Part shown: positions 1-8,861 of the stretch, one piece after another
Position numbering within the stretch: position 1 is the stretch's first letter
Layout: the number at the start of each line of letters is the position of its first letter
DNA from: Chitinophaga ginsengisegetis
GTDB taxonomy: Bacteria; Bacteroidota; Bacteroidia; Chitinophagales; Chitinophagaceae
Direction: 5' to 3'
DNA length: 64,000 nt
Assembly (NCBI RefSeq): GCF_900168065.1
Contig: NZ_FUZZ01000001.1
Location: forward strand, 1,302,001-1,366,000
The notes under the pieces: model-generated
The model's database searches: none
Told to the model about the DNA's origin: nothing
Seen by the model: the letters and a program-made list of their open reading frames with translations, nothing else
Translations under genes and position numbers: made by a program

Positions 1-1
1 A

Positions 2-913
2 ATTGCCAAAGCGCGCAAGGATAAAAATATGTCCCAGGCGCAACTTGCCCAGCTTCTGTTTATCAGCCCGCAGGCTGTGGGGAAATGGGAGCGCGGGGAA
101 TCAATTCCGGACATCATCACTATTAACCGGCTTGCGGAAATCCTGGGTGTCGACCTTAATTATTTTTCAGAGAACTTCCAATCTGCGGACGATAGCACAT
201 TTTTAAAGACCATTGAGAATAGTAACGACACGGGCCAAACGGAGGTTCCCATCCTTCCCTCCCCGCCGGAGGAGCGGCAGCTACTAACAAACTTCAGCGG
301 CGGCAACCTTTCAGAAAGCGACTTCACCGGCGTTACCGCGCATAAAAGAAAATTTAACGGGAGTGCATTAAAAGGTTCCGACTTTGCCGGTGCGGACCTG
401 ACCGGCAGTTCGTTTACCGGTAGCGATATACATGCTGCCAATTTTGATGGGACAAACCTGACAGACTGCACCCTGTCATCCAACAACCTTACAGGCGCAA
501 GCTTCAACAAAACTATTCTCGTACGCACCGTATTCAGTACCTCGGGACTGGCGGGGGCGAAATTCATTGATGCAGAACTGACCGATGTAAAGCTGACCAA
601 GACCGACCTTAGAAAAACCGTCTTTGAAAACTGCGTCTTCAAAGGCGTGGACTTTAAGTATTCCGATATGCGGGGACTACGCCTCGACGGGCAGACTTTT
701 ATCGGCGTCAGGTTCGACAAAACGGCGTTAAACGAAGCTACGTTCAATGGTGCGACACTCAGGAATGTATCTTTTCGTCCAACGTATGCCTTAACCAATA
801 AATACTACCGTGCCATTAAAACCATCTGCTTTGATGGTGCAATGATGGATAAGCTGACCTATGCCGAACTCAAAGGCATGGGGGCCGATCTGTCGAAGGT
901 TACATTTATATAA
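2..913 (+). CDS. XRE-family regulator fused to pentapeptide repeats (5' truncated by window edge)
   Basis: The reading frame is open from the first bases (IAKARKDKN precedes the first visible Met at 29), as in the first helix of XRE regulators, so the true start lies outside the window. Visible residues 1-55 form a helix-turn-helix with the recognition segment SPQAVGKWERGESIP. After a linker, roughly residues 95-265 are pentapeptide repeats (A/S-x-L/F-x-G runs such as SDFAGADLTGSSFTGSD), which normally fold into a right-handed beta helix. The gene ends 12 nt before an ABC exporter ATPase, so it probably regulates or is co-transcribed with that exporter. The domains are clear; the regulatory target is inferred from position. 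Confidence 0.85.
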   Translation: MAKARKDKNMSQAQLAQLLFISPQAVGKWERGESIPDIITINRLAEILGVDLNYFSENFQSADDSTFLKTIENSNDTGQTEVPILPSPPEERQLLTNFSGGNLSESDFTGVTAHKRKFNGSALKGSDFAGADLTGSSFTGSDIHAANFDGTNLTDCTLSSNNLTGASFNKTILVRTVFSTSGLAGAKFIDAELTDVKLTKTDLRKTVFENCVFKGVDFKYSDMRGLRLDGQTFIGVRFDKTALNEATFNGATLRNVSFRPTYALTNKYYRAIKTICFDGAMMDKLTYAELKGMGADLSKVTFI

Positions 914-925
914 AGAGCGAAGTAT

Positions 926-1681
926 ATGCAAAACTCAATTCAAGTGAAAGGACTCCAAAAGTCCTATAAGCAGCTTCATGTCCTGAAGGGCGTAGATTTC
1001 GAGGTCGAAAAAGGTAGCATTTTTGCCCTGCTCGGCTCCAACGGTACGGGCAAAACAACCATCGTCAGAATCCTCAGCACGCTACTCAAACAGGACAGTG
1101 GAAATGTGACTGTGAATGGATTCGATGTCCTTTTAAAGCCCGAAAGCGTGCGGCAGTCGATCAGCCTGACCGGGCAATTTGCGGCCATAGACGAGGTTTT
1201 AACCGGGCGGGAAAATATTACGATGATTGCCAGGTTGCGGCATCTCAGCAATCCGCGCCAGGTAGCCGCTGATCTCCTGGAACGCATCGGCTTAACCGAT
1301 GCTGCCGACCGCCGCGCCTCCACTTATTCAGGAGGGATGCGTCGCAGGCTCGACATCGCCATGAGCCTGGTGGGAAACCCGCCGCTTATTTTCCTCGACG
1401 AGCCAACCACCGGGCTTGACCCTGAAGCCCGGATTGAGTTCTGGAAGATTGTTAAGGAACTTTCCGGTAACGGCACAACCGTATTCCTGACCACCCAGTA
1501 TTTAGAAGAAGCAGAACAGCTCGCCGATAAAATTGCCATTCTTCATGAGGGCAGGATCATCGTGAGCGGCACTTTCGCGGAACTCAAACAGCTGTTCCCG
1601 CCCACACAGGTAGAATATATTGAAAAACAACCAACCCTGGAAGAGATCTTTCTTGCAATTGTTGGAAAAAAAGAAAAATAA
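926..1681 (+). CDS. ABC transporter ATP-binding protein, DrrA-like
   Basis: This 251-aa protein is a single ABC nucleotide-binding domain that powers the permease encoded next to it. Walker A is GSNGTGKTT (37-45), the Q-loop Gln is near 84, the signature is YSGGMRRRLD (from 134) and Walker B is LIFLDEP (154-160). The usual H-loop His is Gln in TTQYLEEAEQLAD, which is typical of the daunorubicin-resistance (DrrA) subfamily. The stop codon is 1 nt before the permease start, so the two genes are translationally coupled. Export of a drug or other hydrophobic compound is the family expectation; the substrate cannot be read from the sequence. Confidence 0.93.
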   Translation: MQNSIQVKGLQKSYKQLHVLKGVDFEVEKGSIFALLGSNGTGKTTIVRILSTLLKQDSGNVTVNGFDVLLKPESVRQSISLTGQFAAIDEVLTGRENITMIARLRHLSNPRQVAADLLERIGLTDAADRRASTYSGGMRRRLDIAMSLVGNPPLIFLDEPTTGLDPEARIEFWKIVKELSGNGTTVFLTTQYLEEAEQLADKIAILHEGRIIVSGTFAELKQLFPPTQVEYIEKQPTLEEIFLAIVGKKEK

Positions 1682-1682
1682 C

Positions 1683-2450
1683 ATGGAGACAATAAAAAAC
1701 TATTTTTTTGCAGATATGAGCGTTATGCTTGGACGTTCCATGCGCCATGTTCTCCGCAGCATGGATACCATCATCACCGTCACTATCATGCCAATTGCCA
1801 TGATGCTGTTATTTGTCTACGTACTCGGCGGCGCCATTCAGTCCGGTACAGATAACTATGTGGATTACCTGTTGCCCGGTATACTGTTAATTGCTATTGC
1901 AAACAGTGTCGGCTATGTATCTTACCGGCTCTTTAACGATGTACAACGGGGAATATTTGAGCGCTTCAACTCCATGCCAATTGCCCGTTCCGCTGCAATA
2001 TGGGGGCATATCATGACCTCATTGGTATCTAACCTGATTTCACTCACCGTTATTATTATCGTAGCATTAATAATGGGCTTCCGCTCGCCGGCCGGTATAT
2101 TGGCGTGGCTGGCCGTGGCTGGCATACTCGCATTGTTTACACTTGCACTGGCCTGGATTGCAGCGATTGCCGGATTGTCTGCCAAATCGGTGGATGGCGC
2201 CACTGCAATTGCCTATCCGATTCACTTCCTGCCGTTAATCAGCTCAGCGTTTGTACCAACAGCTACGATGCCGGGGCCGGTTCGCGCCTTTGCCGAAAAT
2301 CAACCGGTAACCTCCATAGTGGAAACCATTCGCGCGTTACTTTCAAACCAGCCGGTCGGCAATGAAATATGGGTAGCGCTTGCCTGGTGTATCGGGATTA
2401 TGCTCGTAGCTTATATCATTGCGATGCGCGTGTATAAAAAACAGGCGTAA
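1683..2450 (+). CDS. ABC-2 type permease, DrrB-like
   Basis: This 255-aa integral membrane protein has about six hydrophobic segments, for example around ITVTIMPIAMMLLFVYVLGG and ISLTVIIIVALIMGF, and ends in WCIGIMLVAYIIAMRVYKK. It belongs to the ABC-2 permease family and pairs with the upstream DrrA-like ATPase as a homodimeric exporter. I chose the ATG at 1683 (METIKNYFF) because the longer frame, from 1620, lies inside the ATPase gene and the ATPase stop ends at 1681. It is the last gene of the operon; a long inverted repeat follows 18 nt downstream. Confidence 0.9.
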   Translation: METIKNYFFADMSVMLGRSMRHVLRSMDTIITVTIMPIAMMLLFVYVLGGAIQSGTDNYVDYLLPGILLIAIANSVGYVSYRLFNDVQRGIFERFNSMPIARSAAIWGHIMTSLVSNLISLTVIIIVALIMGFRSPAGILAWLAVAGILALFTLALAWIAAIAGLSAKSVDGATAIAYPIHFLPLISSAFVPTATMPGPVRAFAENQPVTSIVETIRALLSNQPVGNEIWVALAWCIGIMLVAYIIAMRVYKKQA

Positions 2451-2468
2451 AGGTTTGCTTGTCCGGGC

Positions 2469-2517
2469 GTCTCCCATTGATAATGCCTGGCAATGCCAGG
2501 CATTATCAATGGGAGAC
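2469..2517. repeat. Perfect 49-bp inverted repeat (24-bp arms, 1-nt centre)
   Basis: The left arm 2469-2492 is exactly complementary to the right arm 2494-2517 around a single A at 2493. It lies between the convergent ends of the ABC exporter operon (+) and the redoxin gene (-). The stem could terminate transcription both ways, but no T-run follows on either strand and the arms are longer than a usual intrinsic terminator. A small palindromic mobile repeat is an alternative. Confidence 0.75.
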
Positions 2518-2572
2518 AGGGATCAGGTTAATGTCATTCCGCCATCCATCAGGATTTCGGACAGCGCAACGA

Positions 2573-3700
2573 CTAGATACCTTTCATTTTCTTATAGTTT
2601 TCTAATGTTTTTTCGTACTCCACCACCGTGTAATCCATTATAGTACCAACCATTTCGCCATTCTTCAACGCTTTACGTGCGCCTTCCACTGCCTTTTCTT
2701 CATTCGCTATGGCACTGGCGTAGTCCCCGGCTTTAGCATAACAGCTGGCCACCGCGTCTAATGCTACCGGATTAGTGAGGTTTGGATTTGCCTCCTCGAA
2801 AGTTTTGGCTGCCCATAAGTAAGTGCTCTTATCGAAGCCATTTTTGTTATAAACCGCACTAAGTGCTATTCCTGGTACTGATTTATTCGTTTTCTGCAAT
2901 TCTCTGGCAAATTCAATAGCCTGTTGCTGATTCACATAGTTTAATAATACCCCGAATCTCATTTGATCAACCATAAACTTATACTGTGGACTATCTGCTA
3001 CCAGTTTGTCCATTAAACTCAGTGACGACTTGTAATCTTTGTTTGTAATAGCATCCTGTATGGGTTTAAGCGCCGCCTGCATGGTAGCCATTTCGCCTCT
3101 TCTGGCCTCAGCTTTGCGATCAAATGAAGCCTTAAATGCTGCCATATCATACGTTCCGTTTAAGATACCTGGCAACGTGCTATCTAACGAACCCGGGTGA
3201 CCAATCCAGATAATCTGGTTATTTTTTACGATAAAGGTAGATGGAATACCATTCTCACCGGCCGCTTTTAACCAGTTGTTCCCCATGAATTGCTCATTAT
3301 TATCAGCCACCACCGAATAGCCCATATTGGCGTCATTTCCCTTTACAAACTTCTCCAACATTGGCAATGAAGATTCATAAGGTTTACCCTCCTCAACTTT
3401 TTCCCAAACCCCTACTCCGATGAAGGTGGCCTTCCCCTTATACTCTTTCTGAAGTTCGGTAAGATGTGGCATAGCAGCTTTACATGGGCCACACCAGGTT
3501 GCCCAGAATTCTAACACATAAAGATGATCGCCTTCAAAGGATTTAACCGGCTTTCCTTTAATCCACTTTGAATATTTTAGCGGTGGCGCCTGATCACCGA
3601 TGGAAAGCTTGTTTTTACTTTGCCCGGTTGCCGTTCCTGCATAGGAAAATACAAACGCTGATACCAGCAGCATCCATGCTGCTAAATTCATCTTCTTCAT
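2573..3700 (-). CDS. TlpA-like thioredoxin-fold protein with C-terminal helical repeat region
   Basis: This 375-aa exported protein has a signal peptide (MKKMNLAAWMLLVSAFVFSY, cleavage near AGTATGQ). A redoxin domain at about 35-185 carries the active-site FWATWCGPC (Cys70/Cys73) and the cis-Pro segment NGIPSTFIV. Residues 190-375 are alpha-helical and resemble TPR-type repeats. It should act as a periplasmic thiol-disulfide oxidoreductase. It is the last gene of sigma/FecR/SusC/SusD locus 1 and begins 27 nt after the SusD stop, which suggests a role in redox handling of what the SusCD pair imports, or in folding those proteins. The substrate is unknown. Confidence 0.85.
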   Translation of the reverse strand: MKKMNLAAWMLLVSAFVFSYAGTATGQSKNKLSIGDQAPPLKYSKWIKGKPVKSFEGDHLYVLEFWATWCGPCKAAMPHLTELQKEYKGKATFIGVGVWEKVEEGKPYESSLPMLEKFVKGNDANMGYSVVADNNEQFMGNNWLKAAGENGIPSTFIVKNNQIIWIGHPGSLDSTLPGILNGTYDMAAFKASFDRKAEARRGEMATMQAALKPIQDAITNKDYKSSLSLMDKLVADSPQYKFMVDQMRFGVLLNYVNQQQAIEFARELQKTNKSVPGIALSAVYNKNGFDKSTYLWAAKTFEEANPNLTNPVALDAVASCYAKAGDYASAIANEEKAVEGARKALKNGEMVGTIMDYTVVEYEKTLENYKKMKGI

Positions 3701-3727
3701 ATTAATTTAATTAATTTTCAATGATCC

Positions 3728-5137
3728 TTAATAATTCTGTGTCAACGTGCTGTTAAACTGTGTAGCACTCCGGGGGAAAGGAAATATCCATAAAGGTGAG
3801 TCAGGCCGTAATATGTATTTAACCCCGTTGATAGTCCTTTCAATCGTTACAGCATATTTACCTTCCCTGTTCCATCTTTTTAAGTTGATGAAGTTTCGCC
3901 AGGTGAATAGAAATTCTATCCGGGATGTCCTTTGCAAACAGACCATAGCCTGCGCTTCGTTTGCTGCTATAAGCTGCGTATACGGTACTATCCGGCGGAT
4001 TCTGATTTTGTTCACTTCTTCCATTCCTTCCGCAATTTTATTTGTACGGATCAGGCATTCCGCTTTCATCAAAACAAGGTCTGAGGTTGTCATACCAGCC
4101 TGGTTCGACTCATAAGATGGTGCAATCCAGACAGGGATACCCGGCAAGCCAATGTACAGGTACCCATAATCATAGTTGTAAACGGCGGAAGAATCCCTGA
4201 TGATGTTACCTGGCTCGTACCAATCATGCAGGATTTCATAAGTAGGTGTAAAGGTGGTTGGTAAAAAGCCGGAATTAACGGCATAGAACAAATTATCAGC
4301 TGCGCTTAAGCCATTGCGAACCGGTACCCTGGAAGCCTTTGGCAATGACAGCAGCGATCTGTGATCTTCCAGTACGCTGTTATATTTCAATGCTTCTTCC
4401 GTGGCGGCAAGAGCAGCTGTATAATTGCGCATAGACATCAATACTTTTGCTTTCACCGCCAATGCAAATGCTTTGCCTATCCTCATAGCATTTTTAGGTT
4501 GGTCAGGCAGTGCATCGGAAGCAAGTGCTGCATCGATGTCGGTAAGTATATTGTCGTAAACTTCTTTAACTGTATTTTTTGTGTTAACAGCTTCAAAGTC
4601 GATATCTTTTACATAGGATATCCCGCCATCCTTATCTGCTGTTGCCGGATCATATGCTTTGGCATAAATATTAACCAGCAGGTAATGTAAATAGGCACGC
4701 TGGATATACGCTTCAGCTTTCAACTGCTTTAACAATACGGGATCTCCGCTGGCTTTATCAGCATTGGTTAATACAATATTTGCTACTGTTGAAATGATCC
4801 GGTAAAGGCCTTCATAGGGTCCATCCGTAAGCGTCAACGCTGCCCTGTCTGCAGATTCATCATAGGTAATGAGGATTTTGTTCATGGTTTGCACATTGGA
4901 CGAAATAGTATTTGGTACATTATACGCATGCAAATACATGTCATTATCCAATATTGCCTGCTTTACACAGGTGAAGGCCGTACCGGAATAGTCAACATTC
5001 ATCAGTAAGTCCAGATCACTTGCTCTTTTCAGCAAGTTCTGTCCTTTAGGAGTTATGTCAGTATATTTTTTACATCCGGAAGCGATAACCATTGAAATGG
5101 TGATTACCCAAAAGTAAATATGTCTTCTCATGTTCAT
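3728..5137 (-). CDS. SusD/RagB-like outer-membrane lipoprotein (locus 1)
   Basis: This protein of about 469 aa starts with a lipoprotein signal (MNMRRHIYFWVITISMVIASGC) followed by KKYTDITPKGQ, typical of SusD proteins. The helical TPR-like body contains the usual AEAYIQRAYLHYLLVN segment, and the C-terminal part has DLVLMKAECLIRTNKIAEGMEEVNKIR and RIEFLFTWRNFINLKRW. SusD proteins cap their SusC partner and bind ligand at the cell surface. I chose the start at 5137, 4 nt after the SusC stop; Met at 5131 is equally possible, and a longer frame from 5194 would run into susC. The ligand class is not predictable. Confidence 0.9.
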   Translation of the reverse strand: MNMRRHIYFWVITISMVIASGCKKYTDITPKGQNLLKRASDLDLLMNVDYSGTAFTCVKQAILDNDMYLHAYNVPNTISSNVQTMNKILITYDESADRAALTLTDGPYEGLYRIISTVANIVLTNADKASGDPVLLKQLKAEAYIQRAYLHYLLVNIYAKAYDPATADKDGGISYVKDIDFEAVNTKNTVKEVYDNILTDIDAALASDALPDQPKNAMRIGKAFALAVKAKVLMSMRNYTAALAATEEALKYNSVLEDHRSLLSLPKASRVPVRNGLSAADNLFYAVNSGFLPTTFTPTYEILHDWYEPGNIIRDSSAVYNYDYGYLYIGLPGIPVWIAPSYESNQAGMTTSDLVLMKAECLIRTNKIAEGMEEVNKIRIRRIVPYTQLIAANEAQAMVCLQRTSRIEFLFTWRNFINLKRWNREGKYAVTIERTINGVKYILRPDSPLWIFPFPRSATQFNSTLTQNY

Positions 5138-5141
5138 TGAA

Positions 5142-8100
5142 TTAAAAATTAGCATTGATACCAAAAACAAAAGAGGCAGGGATTGGCGCAGCACCGGTTT
5201 CAGGGTCTACATGTACATCTTTTTGCTTTATCCAGATGGATTTGGGATTATTTACCTGTACTCTTACTTTAAGATTGGTTGCCCTGATCTTTGACGAAAC
5301 GGTTTGTGGTATTGAATATCCCAATACGATATTCCTGATCTTTATAAAGTCGGCCGGCCTCACCAGGTTGTTTGAGTAGTAATACTGGTTGTTAATTGGA
5401 ATCTGATAATATTGCCCGCTTCCCGGAATATCGGTATCCGTATTTGTTGGCGTCCAGCTGTTTAACAAATAAGAAGGCAATGGTCCGTAATTAGCATACG
5501 GATAAGGCACCGGTACAGGGCGGGCCCTGTAATAATGACCTCCGTAATAAACCGCAAATACGCTCAGGCTGATTCCCTTAAATGAAAAATCATTGTTCAA
5601 TCCAAAATTGATGACAGGATCCGCATTTCCGGAAAACTCCAATGCATCCGCATCATTTGCTCCCAATGTTGCTTTAGTAGCAACTCCTTTGGTATCGTAC
5701 CACTTTGGCACTCCGGTATCGTCAAGTCCGGCAAAGCGGAATGAAAACAATGAATGCACAGGATATCCAACCCTGTAGGATTCTCCGGCGGCCAATGTCA
5801 ACGGATCTCTTGTTAATTCATCTACATCCGTTACTTTATTTTTATTCCATGCGCCCGTTAAAACAGATGACCACCTGAATCCATTTGCGGAGGAGGATCT
5901 TATCCAATCGTAACCAAGATTGACTTCAAGTCCGTGGTTGATCATACTGGCATTGTTTATCACCATAGAAGTAAATCCTTCTGATGGATCTAAACGCTTC
6001 TGCGCAAACAGATCAGTTCCTTTCCGTTTATACCAATCGAATGAACCTCTCAGGCGGTTTTGGAACCAGCTGAAATCAGCGCCAATATTTATAGTAGCTG
6101 TTTTCTCCCATCTCAGTCGTGGGTTAGGTGGATTTGTAACCGTTGCATTAGGCAGTTGAGTTACCTGATTTAGCCCTGTGGTTGCCGCAAGAACCGCGGT
6201 AACATTCCTGATGTTGCCGGTAAGGCCATAGGTTGCCCTCAATTTAAGATAATCGAGTGCTGCAACGTCTTTTAAGAAAGATTCGTTAGACGCTGCCCAC
6301 GAAGCGCCAACTGACCATAAGGGGCGGCCACGGTATTTTTCATCTCCTCCAAAAAGGTCTGCGTAATCTTTCCTTAATGATCCAAAGATATTATACCTTC
6401 TATCGTAGGTATAAGTGACGTTGGCATATCCTGAGGCAAACCGGTGCATTTCGTCACGAACCAAACTCATATCCGCGATGTCATTAAAATGATACTGTCT
6501 GACAGGATAATTAGGGTTCCAGAAAGTACCGCTGTTAATGTTGTACAGGTTGCCGAAGTTAACACTTTGTGTAGACTGGGTCTGTAATTGGTCATCATAG
6601 CCTAACAACATTCCATTTACACCATAATTGCGTGTTTGCCTGAATTCTGCACCAGCAATAGCAATGATACCGTGACTTCCAAATTCATGATCATAGTTGG
6701 CCTGCAGGCGTGCCGTATAATTGGGACTTTTCAGTTCGGAAGTGGCCAGCTTTCCTCCTTGGGGCAACAAATTCGTATACTTGTAATTACCTGCTGTGCC
6801 GGTGCGGGTGGTATATACATCCTGTAACCATCTCATTGTATAGCTTTCTGCCTCTGAATATGCAGAAACAGTTCTGCGCAAATCTTCATACTGAACCATC
6901 GGATGAATAGAAAGTCCATTAGCCAGCTTAAAGCTCATATTAAGGTAATACCTGGTGTTCAGTGTAGAGGTATTTGCAAAATCCCGTTCCAGTTCATCAA
7001 GGTGGTTAAATTTGGAAGAATACAGTCCCGGCGTTGTTTCTGTTACTGTATTATAGATATTGAACCGGTTGGTGGAATACTGTGCTCTTGTTCCGTCGGC
7101 GTTGAATAAGCTGTAGTAGGATGGTACTGAATACGGCGTTGTAGCAAATTCATTGTTGTGAGTCCTGATTTTTCCAATAATACTATTCACGCCATAGTCA
7201 ATATCCAGCCACTTTGCAAAACTGTACCCACCTTTATAAAAGAGGTTTATTTGCCTGTTGTACCCATTAATGATCCCTGTATTGTCTGTTGTATAATTTA
7301 CCACCAGGCTGTTCTGGGATTTGCCATTGTTCATGCGTATAGCAACGTTATACTGCTGAAGAACCTGGTTCAATAAGGCATTATCTTTATACTGGGTAAC
7401 AAAATCATTCTTCCGGTATTCACCCAGCAGGTTATCCAATTGATTTTGATCTATTTTACCAGTTTTAAACTGATAATAAGCATATTGGACGGGAGATGCA
7501 GCATTTCCTAAAACAAGATTATTCTCGAAAGTCCCTATGGGGTTGGAAACGGTTCCGTCTCCGCCATTAAACCACCAGCTATAGTAATCTCTTTCCCAAT
7601 CCACCTGCTGGGCAGGGGTCATGTAATTCTGGTAACTATAATCCGGTTTGTTGGTAATCGTGATATTACCTGAAAACTCCACCGCAATTTTATTCTTTTC
7701 CTTTGCCTTCTTCGTAGTAACAACGATTACGCCATTAGAAGCTCTCGCACCATAAATGGCAGATGCCGCCGCGTCTTTTAATACACTAACGTTATCTATA
7801 TCATATGGATTTACATCCGCAATGGAGCCTTCAATTGGCAGCCCATCCACAACTACCAGGATGTTTGTATTGGCCTGTAAGGTACTGACTCCGCGAATGG
7901 TGGCATTGCCCCTGTACTGAACAAGCCCGGGAACAATACCTTCTAAGTTCTGTAATACATTTTGCGCGTTTCGCTTTTCTAATTCCTGGCTTCCAACCGT
8001 TACCACGGAACCGGTGAGATTGGTGCGGTTTATTTTCTGATAGCCGGTATTTACTACCGCAATTTCTCTCAGTTCATTCATGGCTGGATCAAGGCGGATA

Positions 8101-8744
8101 GCAAAACCATCCGGGCTCGCAATATGCAGGTTTGTTATCGTTAACTCTTTTGTTTCGTATCCCAGAAATCTTATCACCAATATATCTCCCGGTGAAACAT
8201 CCAAAGTAAACCCTCCGTTTTCCCCGGTCATTGTCTTACCTGGCTTATTTCTCAAACTGATAGAAGCGCCGGCTAAAGGTTTACCGGTTGAATCTATAAT
8301 GTAGCCCTTCACAGGTTCATCCCTGATATACTCTTTTGCCGGGGTATCAGAAGGAGTGTCCGGGATTTTTTTGGAGATGAAAACCGTTTTCCCTTTGATG
8401 ACATATTGGAGTGATTGATCTTTAACTACACGGTCTAACACTTCAGTTAACGGCATATTGACAACGTTTAATGAAATTTTTGAGCTTTCATTATAAATAT
8501 TCCTGTTAACGAGAACCGCGTACCCGGTTTGTTTCTGGATAGATTTAACGATGGATTGCAATGTTAAATTCCTCCCCGAAATTGAAACGGTCTGCCCGAA
8601 ACTTCTGGCGAAACATGCAAGTGAAATCGCTATTAGCAAAAAGGTAAATTTCATTCCTGGAAAAATCCTGACGCCGGCCCGAAAACGGCCGTTTTTGAAA
8701 CATCCGGACACAGGACGCCCGGACCTGAAAATAATTCTTGGCAT
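5142..8744 (-). CDS. SusC/RagA TonB-dependent receptor with STN domain (locus 1)
   Basis: This 1200-aa outer-membrane receptor begins with an extension before its signal peptide (MKFTFLLIAISLACFARSFG), a common layout in Chitinophagaceae. The STN domain (about 50-115, QSIVKSIQKQTGYAVLVNRN) should signal to the FecR encoded just upstream. A carboxypeptidase-regulatory-like domain follows (VKGYIIDSTGKPLAGASISL). The plug has the SusC hallmarks NVLQNLEGIVPGL and DNVSVLKDAAASAIYGARAS, and a 22-strand-type barrel ends in FVFGINANF. It imports a ligand across the outer membrane with SusD, using TonB energy. Gene order sigma-fecR-susC-susD supports cell-surface signalling. Confidence 0.95.
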   Translation of the reverse strand: MPRIIFRSGRPVSGCFKNGRFRAGVRIFPGMKFTFLLIAISLACFARSFGQTVSISGRNLTLQSIVKSIQKQTGYAVLVNRNIYNESSKISLNVVNMPLTEVLDRVVKDQSLQYVIKGKTVFISKKIPDTPSDTPAKEYIRDEPVKGYIIDSTGKPLAGASISLRNKPGKTMTGENGGFTLDVSPGDILVIRFLGYETKELTITNLHIASPDGFAIRLDPAMNELREIAVVNTGYQKINRTNLTGSVVTVGSQELEKRNAQNVLQNLEGIVPGLVQYRGNATIRGVSTLQANTNILVVVDGLPIEGSIADVNPYDIDNVSVLKDAAASAIYGARASNGVIVVTTKKAKEKNKIAVEFSGNITITNKPDYSYQNYMTPAQQVDWERDYYSWWFNGGDGTVSNPIGTFENNLVLGNAASPVQYAYYQFKTGKIDQNQLDNLLGEYRKNDFVTQYKDNALLNQVLQQYNVAIRMNNGKSQNSLVVNYTTDNTGIINGYNRQINLFYKGGYSFAKWLDIDYGVNSIIGKIRTHNNEFATTPYSVPSYYSLFNADGTRAQYSTNRFNIYNTVTETTPGLYSSKFNHLDELERDFANTSTLNTRYYLNMSFKLANGLSIHPMVQYEDLRRTVSAYSEAESYTMRWLQDVYTTRTGTAGNYKYTNLLPQGGKLATSELKSPNYTARLQANYDHEFGSHGIIAIAGAEFRQTRNYGVNGMLLGYDDQLQTQSTQSVNFGNLYNINSGTFWNPNYPVRQYHFNDIADMSLVRDEMHRFASGYANVTYTYDRRYNIFGSLRKDYADLFGGDEKYRGRPLWSVGASWAASNESFLKDVAALDYLKLRATYGLTGNIRNVTAVLAATTGLNQVTQLPNATVTNPPNPRLRWEKTATINIGADFSWFQNRLRGSFDWYKRKGTDLFAQKRLDPSEGFTSMVINNASMINHGLEVNLGYDWIRSSSANGFRWSSVLTGAWNKNKVTDVDELTRDPLTLAAGESYRVGYPVHSLFSFRFAGLDDTGVPKWYDTKGVATKATLGANDADALEFSGNADPVINFGLNNDFSFKGISLSVFAVYYGGHYYRARPVPVPYPYANYGPLPSYLLNSWTPTNTDTDIPGSGQYYQIPINNQYYYSNNLVRPADFIKIRNIVLGYSIPQTVSSKIRATNLKVRVQVNNPKSIWIKQKDVHVDPETGAAPIPASFVFGINANF

Positions 8745-8861
8745 ACTTCTAGGTAGTTTGGTTGATAATTGATTAGCACTTCGTTTTTTGCGATAGAGGG
8801 AATCCTGCTGAAATGACCCTAATAACCTCCGGCAACAATACTCTCTTTATATATTAGCATG

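Noticed and set aside
160..798. Long open frame opposite the pentapeptide gene
   Set aside because: The repeat structure of the pentapeptide codons keeps the other strand open; the product has no recognisable feature.
4361..4690. Open frames on the plus strand within susD and susC genes
   Set aside because: They lie wholly inside clearly coding genes and have no domain, signal peptide or promoter.
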